Below are positions 25,801 to 37,800 of a stretch of 64,000 nt of DNA, piece after piece. Numbering within the stretch: the stretch's first letter is position 1; each line of letters opens with the position of its first letter. The stretch is from NCBI GenBank assembly GCA_013433145.1, contig CM024190.1, positions 7,912,120-7,976,119 of the forward strand. The letters are read 5' to 3'. The position numbers and the translations under genes were made by a program. The notes below the pieces were generated by a model. It did no database searches, was not told where the DNA came from, and was given only the letters and a program-made list of their open reading frames with translations. Origin of the DNA: Ascaris suum. Lineage: Eukaryota > Nematoda > Chromadorea > Rhabditida > Ascarididae.

Positions 25801-28800
25801 AAAATTGGCACCTTCAATTGCATGCTTATCTCATCCTGTAGATTGCTCTTTGTTGAATGTGGTGGTGAATGTGAGGCGATGAGTTGGATTAAGTAATCCG
25901 TTGCCTCGACTTTCTCCGACTGACCTGGTCAGAGTTCAGCTTTGGATTTTTCACTCCACAAATTGAAACAAACTGCCACTGAGAAGAAACTACTCCATCA
26001 TTTTAATTTATCACTAAATGCTTCATTGCTTGAAATGGATTAATCGCATCTACAAACGTGATGCTCATTTCTGTAGTAAGTATTACTTGTCTCCGGCAGA
26101 CCCAGATCCATCGCTGTAGAGAGCGAACTGTTCAAAGTAGACTTGAATCTGCTGTCCCGGCGATGCCTTTATGAAGTAAGTGCAGTTCGTATCAAGCGGA
26201 TACTGTAAGTGGAGTTAAACAGATATAAACATAACCGAAAGTTGATGCATATTGAAAAATGGAAGCATATTGATAATGGAGACCGATTCATGTTGAATTA
26301 CGGATTATATAAGGCATATCAGAAGAATCCACTGCTATTGGGGTAAAAAAAAAAACCACCGATTCTCATAAAATTGTGCTGTTGCTTAGTGAATTTAAAT
26401 TCTCAAAAGTTTATTTAAATTTTTCCAAGTATTAATTGAAGAGAAAATTGTACTAATCGAGAAAAAAAAAAAAACTACGATTCCTTCATAATGTAACAAA
26501 AATTCTCTTCTTACTTATTTTATATCTTGTTTATTCTTACAGATCTTGACGTACTAGTGAAAGCATCCGTACTGAGAAGTCAACTAAAAGTGAAATAACG
26601 TCGAAACTGCTCGAATGAGATAAAAATACTATGCGATCAATAAATGAAGTTTTGTTTCGGAAATACATCAATTGTTAAATATGCAAGCATCTGTTTAGCA
26701 CACCTAACGACCGACTCTATGAAAAATACGTTGATAGTCGACGGTTAGATATGAATAAAGAAATGAAACGAACAACATTCTTTCAACTAATATAGAAGCA
26801 CTAAGGCCATAATAAGTACCTAGATGAATACAGTGTATATCTTGCACATGTGCTAAACTTTGTTAGTCGGTATTGTGAGATAACACTAGAAATTTTGTAA
26901 GTTTATAAGAGAGAAGAACAAAAAGCGCCCTCAAATTGGTAAACGCTTCATGTTGACATGAAAGTAGAAGTGGATTACATTGGCTGGATAACGTGGGCTA
27001 TTAAACGATCCTTGCGGCTTCGTAAATTTAAATAAGCATTTGTTCGAGTCTCCACCTGGATCGCCGGGAATGCCGAAATCTGAAAGGAAGTTGTTTATTA
27101 TTTACAGCGAATTCCAATACGGCAATATTCTCCATCTGCTCTTGATGATCTTATATGCAATGGAGATATAACGCTGGGACGAAGTTAGGAATGGAAAATG
27201 AATTTTGTTGGAACATGGCGAGTCATCTTTAAGGCATGGCTAAAGGAAACAAGAAAACGTTCAATGAAAAAAAAAAATAAATGAATAAATAAATAAACAA
27301 ACAATGATATCGAAGATGCCGAGTAACAAAAAGACCATAAAAATGAACACAATACTTTTTGGAATGGGAATTATTTTCCTCGAAAGCAAATGAAGAAAAT
27401 AAGTGATACTGAAATGCTAACTTGGCGAAATACACAGATCATTATTCAGGCAACGTTTATTCAGTTCTATGATAAAGGTAACATTCACTTTATGAGATAA
27501 AGGTAACATTCACTTTATGAGACTAGCTTATCTCTTTGTTACCACTGAAAAATGAAATTAGCCTAACCCGTTTTGAATTCAATTTTTGCGCGGAAGCCAA
27601 ACGGCGTTTGCTCATCGGCTGTCACCCTATCGAACGAACTGAAGACAAGCACCATGCGTGGTCCATCGCTCGCGTATGGTCCAAGAGCTTCGGAACCTAT
27701 AAAATCATCCATCGTTGAATAAACTCATATATGCTATGAACTTAGCGTCAACTCTGCTAAAGTGATAGTTGAGATACTGCATGCCCGCAACGACAAATGA
27801 GTGCGAGTAACGAATTTTCTTCATACGTACCTTCAGGTATCCTCTCGCAAAGTGTCGCATCGTAGTTGCTTTCTTCGCCAGATGCTAGCACGCTTTTGAT
27901 AGTCGTGTCTCGCATTGCTATACCCACATAAGCAGTTGCACATAGTTCTTCCTCGTAATCAGGAGTGTGTTTCTGTGATGAGCTCAATGCACTGAAAATA
28001 CCTGTTTCGATATGAAATATCACAGAATTCTAAGTGATGTGATGCTAGAACTCCAAAAATTAAAAAATGAAACTTTGAAGAACGTGAAATCTCATATAAT
28101 TTCTTTATTTTCGCTCTTCAGTACAAAAGAATGTGCCATGTCGGAAATATTGAAGTCCTTGAGTGCTGCCATCATAGATGAAAGCAAAGTAGAGCAAATA
28201 CAACAAATCCCATTGAATATCTCACATGCATTTTTTGAGGACGTATTTGATTGCATAATGACTGAGTAGAAAAGAATGTCAACCTCAATCGGCCTTAGGG
28301 TGTTTATTTTATCATCTAATCAATTTTGGTTATTATCCCACGCAAGCATATGCCTATCACCTCATTCTCTCGAAACAATCGCGAACTGTAAGTTTAGATG
28401 TGCCAAAAATTAACTTGCCCAATCGTTGGCTCTGACAGGACGGCGAACTTCTCAAAAGTGAGCAACACTTTCTCCAGGTTTTGCTCGCCTTGAAGACCAT
28501 CGATGATGTAGGTACAAGTCGTATTCGCTGGATAAAGATGCGGATACTGAAAAGATGTTCCAATTTATAAGACGCAATTTCATTTGGATGAAGATGTTAG
28601 GTGATGGTTTCTTTTAACGCTGTAAAACACTAAATAAGTATTATTACTGTAAAGATTTCGAATCGCTACCGAAGTGAGAGAAAAGTTCACAAGCAAAAAT
28701 GCAACATGAGTGCTAGTAACTGGAGAATTTCAACGAGCAAATCAAGCAAGCAAGTTGTGTCAGTAGCCTTCTGTATACAGATGTTCTCCGTTTACTATGC

Positions 28801-31800
28801 AAATGTCCTCCGCTTTCAGAAATTTCATATTCATAGACATTTGCGCCACTTTTCTACTCAAACAATAAAAATGCAACATCAAATATTATCAAACGTATGT
28901 CAACATCCTAATATGACGTACTAGTGAAGGAATACTCGGGCAATGAAGAGCAGTAAGTGCACAAACGAACGGCTTATATACAAGTGAAGGAAATGTTAGC
29001 TGTTCGTTGAAAAATTCCCGTGAGAGAAACAAAGTTCCACCTACTTCCAGTCGTATAAGGGAACGGCGTCAGATGAGAAAGATATCAAATGAAAGACCCA
29101 TCGATATCAGTTGATTCAACATATAGAGCCCTATTTGTTGAAGTGCTGCTAGGAATAAAGCCCATATTAGCGGGGAAAAGCAAATTAACTCTGAGGATGA
29201 TATATTGCGTCTGCAAATGGAAAAGATGAACGTAAACAATGATTGAGAAGGCAAAAGAATATTTATGAACCGCATGAACGCTAATTGCATTATGAACGTT
29301 GATAAGCCGATATTGCAACGCATAGGAATAGCAAGACAAAGCAATAATTTTAAAGATGAGGAGCAATGATATAGACAAAATTGTTGAGGTGAAAGCCAAT
29401 GAGATAGAAGAAAAATAAGTTGAATGTTGCAAAAATTTTTTATCCTATGATCAAACATTTTAAATGATACAGTCATACATAACTAAGTCAGCACAAGTAG
29501 ATGACTAGGAAGTTAAATGACCGCTCCTTAGATGAAAATCTTTACGCTCTGCACTGCCTGCTGGGAAATTGACATTTCTGCACGAAAAGGATAAAAGATG
29601 TCCACCGCTTGCAGTAGCAAGATTAAGTCATCTAGAAAGTTACTGTATTTTTTTATTTTCAGCAAAAGCGAGAAAATCTTCCGTGTTTTTATTCCTCGAC
29701 ATTCTCATAATAAACAAAATAAAATATATGTTGGCGATCATGTGAAACAACATATATAAAGGATAGGTTGAAAGAAGATGTCGAATGCACCGTCCACCAA
29801 GCATGATAGTGACAGCCAAGCTGGTGATAATACGACTTGAAATGATACTCAATGGAAACCAACAACTCATTGAAAGTATGAAATTTAATAGAAGTACAAT
29901 GCCTAAAACATTACAACAGTCAAGTAAAGTTATTTATAAGAAAATTGCAACCACTGGCTTCAGATGATTCTTTCTTCTAAAAACCCTAAGTGGAAAAGCG
30001 TGGGCAACAATAAGGTTGCCTTGGATATCTCCTTTTGCCGACACTATAAAAAGTATTCACAACAAGACGAAATTTGTTTCCATTAGAAATGCTTCTCGTC
30101 TTTTTCAATCAAGAGGGTTCTCTTTCCATACTAACAACACAGCCCACTAAGAACATTTCGACAAGCTTCATATGCGCTAGAAAAAGGCATTGAAACCACA
30201 GGAAAGGCCAAGACAGTTTGAACGGAACATGGCCTTTCTATAGATGACTGCTTGCCAAATTTCTGTAGAGTCCCCGTGCAAAACTGTATTGCGCTTATAG
30301 CAAGAGGAAGTAATCTGTAAGCAGCGTGGTGATAGTAGACATTTGTGGAATTTCTAAGCATAGCGTTTGCATACGATAACTAACCTTCGGTGAATGTATG
30401 TAGTGCACCGTCTCCCTATTGCTCTCGACTCGAACATCACACTCAGAGCCTCGCAAATGAGTGACTCCTTTTTCATTATCGAGTAACTTAAGCACATCGA
30501 CATATCGACTTGAGAACTCATAGTCGATCACATATCTGCAAGTTCATGAGCTGTAAGAGAGGAAATGCGAAAGGTTTGTGCAGCAGATAAAACCTTCTAT
30601 AGGTCTATGACCGAGTGAGTTGTTACAAGTCTGTGATCGGCAGCTTCAATTTCAGAAGCAAACGCAATCGATTTCCATGAAATAATCAATACACCCCTGT
30701 ACTCATGTCACAAGATGCGAATGCGTCTCGATGCAGTACAATGTTGAGTATTTTCGTCTCCGACTTTTAATGAAGTTTAGCCACTTTATTTCCAAATATG
30801 CTTACTTTCTGCATAGCTTGCCAAGAAGCATCAATTGATGACGAGACCTAGTTCAGACCTGTATTTAAGGCCGAAGCACGAGCAAGGTGTGGCGGAAAGA
30901 GATTGTGTGGTCACTTTCATGGGTTGGTGTTTTGTCAGTTAGCACCTTTCTTATCGGCGTATCTGTCGACCATCTATCTTTGTCAAACGCTGTCGGCTCA
31001 CAGTTAATTACACAATCGTGATCATGCCTGACGAATAATTCAAGAATTCTTGATAATCAGCTTCATAGATTTTTTTTCCATTTTCCATTGGAATTCAGAT
31101 CTTTCAAAGTGGGCAATATTTGAAAACGCAAATGGCATCAAAAAGCAGTAGCTCACAAAAGCCTACTTTGTGAGCTTAGAGCAATTGTGGGTTAGCAAGG
31201 AGCGAAGGAAGTCAAAATTGACTAACCCTCGTGGATCTGCTTTTGTTGGACTGGTTGTGTTGAATTCCAAAAAAGCATTCGGACCCAAAGAATACACCTC
31301 TAAGCGTTGTTGAAGGCCACACACCTTCCGAATTATTGGATCTTTGTTTGTCGTCCCGTCATAAATTGTCATCGAATCATAAGGACAACTGAAAATTCCA
31401 TTATCCAACTTCATCTTTTTATCTATTCGGATCGCCAATTATCTTAAAGAATTTCAGAAACCTTTAAATTAATCGCCTTATTAATGCACACATATCATAA
31501 CGTTTGAAACATTCACATTTGATATAGCACTTACGAACTTAAATTTGACGAGATATTTGAAATTCATAGAACAAAGCAGATCAATGAATGCTATTGATTC
31601 GTATTATTTAATAGCTCTATATGTTAAAGTTTAGCAATATGCACACATATTACACTTATTGCAAAAAAAAATTCAACAATAGAAAAAAAAATATTCAAAA
31701 CATACTGCTCTCCGCCGAAATAAACATCGAAATCTCGAAAGAAAAAACGAATACGTTGACCCATCCTTCCATTGAGCAAATAACTGCAGTGAAAATTCTG

Positions 31801-34800
31801 AAAGTCTATGTTTATGGTTCAAACAAAAAAAAGAGCATATTTTCTAGATGCTTTACTAATCTCTTTCTCATAATAGAGAAACTCGTCAAATTTATTTTAA
31901 TGTTCTCTATTGTTTCATTAGTCCATTCTACCATAATCTATAAAAAAATTGGCTATGCTAAGTCGTTTTTATCTGTGAAGATTTTCGATGATGTTTCGGT
32001 TTCCTCGAATTCACTCTTCGTAATTCACCTGCTTATAGGTTGATTTTTACATATCTATGCATCGCCCTTTTATTATCAATCACTTTTACTTCGTTATGTT
32101 CTGTCCTATATGCTTTTCTATGTCAAACGAGAGCATTGTTTTCGACAACTTAACGACTCTGCCGTGTACGGCCGTCATTTTCAGTTCAGATCCCTCATTC
32201 TCTCAAGGAGATCCTCACACAGAGTTCCCAAATACACTAGCTTATTTTCACCTATGCAGGCTGAAGGAAAGATGGAACTTGGCAGTTCTATCTACATACG
32301 GATTGCTAGGATGTTGACAACTTCCTAGACCTATGAGCAGTCCTTCGTTTCAGCTGCACTGTGTTTACTCGTTAAAAATCTTCAGCTCGCTTCGTCAGAC
32401 TGCGAAACGCTAGCGTTCTACCTGGATTCATTTTGCGGAACGATGAAATTAACAAATTGCAAAGGATAAACTAGAGTTAACTGTTTCCAGCGAATTCATT
32501 GATAATGATGAAACGAAGTTTGTGGTAGAGCTTACCTTAGGATATGTTCCTGGATAAGTTGGAGAGAGAATCGTTCCACGTTTCCTAGATGAACGCTCAA
32601 CATTAAATTAACATGGAAGTCAACATTTACACAACACATTTAACCAAATCTTTAAATACTGTACTCTACAGAGTATTTTACGAATAGAATAAGCTACAGG
32701 GGTTGCATTATTCTGCTTTTCCCTCGACTTAAGGAAGAACTGGTGGCATCGCATAAGCCCCCTCCCGCTCTCTCTCCTTTCCTCCTCCCCCCCCCCCAAC
32801 CCCCTCTCCGATGCGGTGAGCGTTATAGGTGTATGTGCGCTTCTGGTGCGTCCGTGCAGACGAGATACGTTTAGGCATACGGTGCATGCGTCTATCTACG
32901 TTTGTTTCTGGGTTTCTGTGTGTGATTATATGTCTACGTACATAGCAGCTGCTTGGACTTTGTTTCGTGTCGTGTCCACAGTAGCTGTGGTACGTTGGAT
33001 TCGGTGACCAAAGTCTTTTAGGCGCTACTTGGAAAACCGCATCGATGTTTAAACCTGCATTAAAACATAAAAGAAATAAACGTTGATATCTCATGACCGA
33101 TATATCTTAAGTGTTCCCAAGCTGTACGATCAACTTTGCAACAATATCCTTATTCCTAAACGGGAAATAAAATATGTTATATATAAACGGAACCGTTGTA
33201 TTCCACCATGTGTTTTGTTAATTACCTCAAATCACATTATTATTCCTCAATAAATTAGATATGAAGCTCTACGCATTTAATTCACTACGTCAACTCGAAA
33301 ACATAAGTCTCACATCTTCTGATCTGTTAATGATAAAGAGAAGGTTAGTTGAACGTTTTGGTCACTACCTCAAGTACATACCCTTGACCTGTACGAGCAA
33401 AGTTGCTGCAATACGTCTTACCCTTCGTTCTTAGAATGAACAAGCAAATCTTTGTGTACCCAGAACTCTAACGATAAGGTTCCCGAGGTCGAGGCATGAG
33501 GTGTGGCTGTTATGCTCCTGGATTATGATTAGAGGCTTGATGAAGTCAAATAAATCTTAAACACCATCCATAGCGTCATTCTCAGCTTCTTTTAAATGGC
33601 ATCTTTGAAAACAACTACTCTCGTATGTATCTGCCTCGTATCAGTAGCCGAATGAAATATGCTCATAGCTCGATTTCTCGTCACTTACTTTCATTTAAAA
33701 TGTTTTCGCCTTTTTCAACGCCTCTTAGTGGCATCTTTTTATTTTCCTTGTGAACCGTTAAAAAGCAAGGGAACGAAGTGAAAATAAAAACCTAGTCTTT
33801 GATTCGATGAGGAAACTGCACTTTGCTTGCCCGATCTGATGCCCAGCGTTATAACGGGCTGAAATGCACAACTTTGATTTTCGCAATTTGCGTAGAGCGA
33901 AGAAGCAGATGAATCAGTTTTATCTGAAACACTTTGCAATAGGTCATAGTTCTCTCTTTTCTCTTGTTAATATCTAAGTTTGCGCTGAGCATACTGTTGA
34001 GCAGGTACGCCTACAACAGCCTATAATAATTAAGCTGAAGAAATGCGATACTGAGTGAGATATTCAAATCAATGCTTGCTCCGGCGATTGCTCTAACAGG
34101 CTCCTGTCCGATCCTTCAGAATAAAAGAATCATAAATATCGACCGCAGTAGCTTATCTCGCCTTTGTATGAATTTCCATAAGAACGGTATGTTTTTGTAG
34201 CTTCACTGAAACGAAGGTTGTGAAGCACTTCTCTATCAGACCTTCCCAAGGAATTTTCAAAAGCGACCTACACGAGCGCTTTCACAATGGAGATTGAGGT
34301 TTGGTCTGGCTGCGCACTTTTACCTCCCCTTTCTCACAGTCGTAGCAATCCAATGCTAATCGCATATTGCACGTGTTCATCACCGACAACAGCAAACTTA
34401 TTATTCCTTCGCACGCTAATGCACTATATCATACAGGTGGGTGACCTTTTTTCCACCACACGGTATCCGATGTGAGCACAAAATACGATCCATGCATATG
34501 TATCAATGTGCGCCGATAAGAACTACTAAAGTCAAAATTATGAAATTCATTGTATATGCCTAGCTCATAACACCAAGCTTAAATAGCTTGCCAAAAGTAG
34601 CAGCATACTTTGCTGTGCTCGTTATAAATGCGATTATTAAAGCAAAATTCTCGTGTAGAAATACTCTACCGAACGTGGAATTTTTAATGTTTGTGGTCTT
34701 ATTATATATTGTCATTTCATGCACCATATGGGGCATCAAGCGATAACAGATGCAGTGATAACAAATACAATAATTTGGGAAATTCACATTAATTTGATGG

Positions 34801-37800
34801 ACATTCTTTATTTTTTCACCATTTTGAGTCAGAGAATACGACACACTTTTGTTGCGAACACTGCCCATATCCAATTGCCGTGATATATTATTCGCTCACC
34901 TCCAATTTCCTCCAAGGTTTATTAGCTTCTTGTACGTAAATAATTCTCACAAGCATCTCGTTGCCTAACCATCGATCAACTATGCTCGCTCATGCAAGCA
35001 GAGAGCTGGAGCAGAAATTTGAAAGGGTAATTTCTATTGCACTGTAAGTTACAGTATAGCGTAAGGTAATTTATAACAAAATCCACGTGTCAACCGATTT
35101 ATTGTAAGATGGGCTTCATAACTCCAGAATCAGTTGAAGGGTAGAAATATTGCCTAATGAATTCAGCCAATGCTACTTAAAACTCTCACTTTTTTTTTTC
35201 AGGGAAGAGATGCGAAATAGTAAACACTAAAAAACTTACCATCAGAAATGAAAGAGTAATGGCCTCGAAATTTGAGCTCTGAGCGCCTATTCGATGCTGC
35301 GCGTGAATGGAAGACAAGAACGATAACCCTGTGCAAGCTGTAAACAACATTAGGTTGCACATTGCAGTACTACCTCAGCTAGGGGGGTTTCTGAATGAAA
35401 GGACGCTCTATCTGGCTTGCATGATACTGAAAAAAACAAGCATGGAAAAGTTTGTAAATTCAAAGGAAAATGAAAAAGAGCTTCCCTCAGAACTTCATAA
35501 TTTAATTAAGAAGTATAAAATGCATTATCAGAGTTGAATATATAGATACATTTTTGCGGAGGTAGATTGCAACTTCGTGTATCTCCTTCAAATTTAGGTC
35601 CAAAGGGGAGGGAAATGAGAGTAATTAGTGATATGCCCACTCTTCTAAGCGCTCCGTTGACCTATAAAATTTGCATCGTCTCCAGTTTCCCCCTCTCTAA
35701 TGGATTAAAGTGCCCTACTCTTGTAGCCCTCAGAACATCGGTTGACCCATCATATAACGATGCATGAAAAGTCAACACGAAGAATGATTCTGACTCTCGC
35801 GCTTTAGAGCTATGTGCACTCGACGTTAAACATAGCGGAATCTGAAGTGGTTTCTTATTCAAGTCTACAACATGTTAATCTAATCTGGAGAGCTCAGTAC
35901 AGATTATACCATAAAACACCGGTGCGAAACAATAAAATAAATCACCTGATGCGCACATATGGCGATACGGTACCGCAATATCTGCCACCAAATGAGGCTG
36001 TCAATAAATCATCATGAGGACTTTCGAGTTCCGAATAAATGTCAACATACTCGGTCTCACAGCTGAAAATAGGAGTGCCATCTACAAAACAATTAAATTT
36101 GTTCCCAAGACTCCATGAAAGTTGCAGGTAAGTTGCAGGAAAATTCATAAAATACCTCATTAACGTTCACAGGTACAGGTACAGGTACAGGTACATGAAA
36201 CATTTACAGGTAAACATAAATATAACACGAAATGAAATGTTCAAGCTACATTTTGGTGCATTCCTTCCACTAGTTCACTACAAGAGTAGTAGTTTTGGAT
36301 TACGTATTGGCAATGTCATAATCGCAATAGAGCATCTCGGATCAAAGATCACTGCGCGCCTGTCAGCTGATAACTAATGATCCATGAGGACCTACTTGTC
36401 GGCAGTTCCAGCCAGCTGAAATTGATCGAAGTCGAGCTTCACACGTTGCCTTGGCCCCGCGACAAACGTGTATATACACTTAAATGCACAATCATAAACT
36501 TAACCATACAACCAATGGCAATCAACGTGGCAAGGTAAATCAGCACGATAAGCAATTTTTCACTCTTCTTACCTGGAGAGTCAATTTATTACATCACTAA
36601 AAAGCAATAAGTATGCGGAATAATGCATGTAATTTTGGTAAATCAATCGCTCTTTTAAACCTTCTGACAAAGGATTCTTTTGTGAACAAACCCGTCCTCA
36701 GTGTAAAACCGATCGGTAGGGAATGTATGCAAGTTCCCCCTTTTCAGGCGTCTCTAACATTTTTCGAAGTATATAGGACGATGTGAAGTAAGACGTCGGA
36801 AGCTGCTCTATGATGTTATTTGCACCTATCAGATTTGTTGAAAGAGAATAAATATGGCACCGCCATGATGCGCCTTTGCGACAGAAATTTCTAAAAGCGT
36901 TTTAATGAAGATAACGAGCATATACGTGCAGCGCAATTGTTTCATAAACTTTTCAGTTGTTTTAGTGCATCCTTCAATATTGCATCAGATTTCGTGGGGC
37001 GCATTTTCTCAATAGGAATAACGATTTGTGATTCTAGACGAATTATGTTTTTTGTTGGAGAAAGAGTGCAAAAGCCTTTACTTCCTTTTTTTTTTCCTAG
37101 AAGCACCTACCTTGTCATAATTTGTCTTTCAAGCCTTGTGAGGAATCTTATTAAATGTTATAAGCATAATTACTTTTAATTATAGCTTTTCTCTTCGCAA
37201 GTTTACTGATTTGTTCTATCCACACGAAAACTCATAAATGCGAATAGCTGCAACGAGAAGGTAGAATTCGATAGGATGATAGGACTTATCAGTAAAAGTA
37301 AACAAATAAAATAAATGAAATTTTCCAGCTGCCTCTTATTCTTAATCTTTTCCTCAGAGTTGATAAATTGTAGAATAAGTGTAAAAACTATTTTCATAAA
37401 CTTTTGTGGTGATAACACTTATTACACCCGCAAGCCGATCGTACGATATCGGTTTTGGAAGATAAAGGCATCTGAGGGTCACTGACGATTATTCTCATTC
37501 GAATGGATTTGGTGGCGCTGCACTTGTGGTCTCCTAAGAGCTGAATCACCATTACCACTGACAACCATCTTTATCCTTTCATAGAAGAGCGCCATCAGCC
37601 GACCTATTCAAACCGTTCGAAATGGCTGCATGGATTTTTCGAGGTCTCAATCTGTGAAACAAAGCGTCTTTGATCGTTAACAGCTGGAGTTTAAAGCGTA
37701 CTGCTCGCCAAGTTTTGAACTCCAACTGTTCCGATTTATTCACGCCTAAGGCCTCTCGTTTCTTTTTGAAACTCTTATCCTAATGCTCTATGCATAAATT

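Noticed and set aside
28012..28269. Plus-strand frame of 85 codons with helical character
   Set aside because: Lies wholly in the intron between CUB 3 exons, with no supporting promoter, splice or homology; the opposite strand is equally open. A nested gene cannot be excluded.
31621..32043. 140-codon plus-strand open frame
   Set aside because: Antisense to the CUB 2 exon 31706-31797; composition is A+T-driven, no domain, and the minus strand carries the phase-compatible CUB exon.
35307..35537. Plus-strand frame MEDKNDNPVQ...
   Set aside because: It overlaps the real CUB 1 exon 35240-35337 on the other strand, and its ATG follows a stop immediately upstream.
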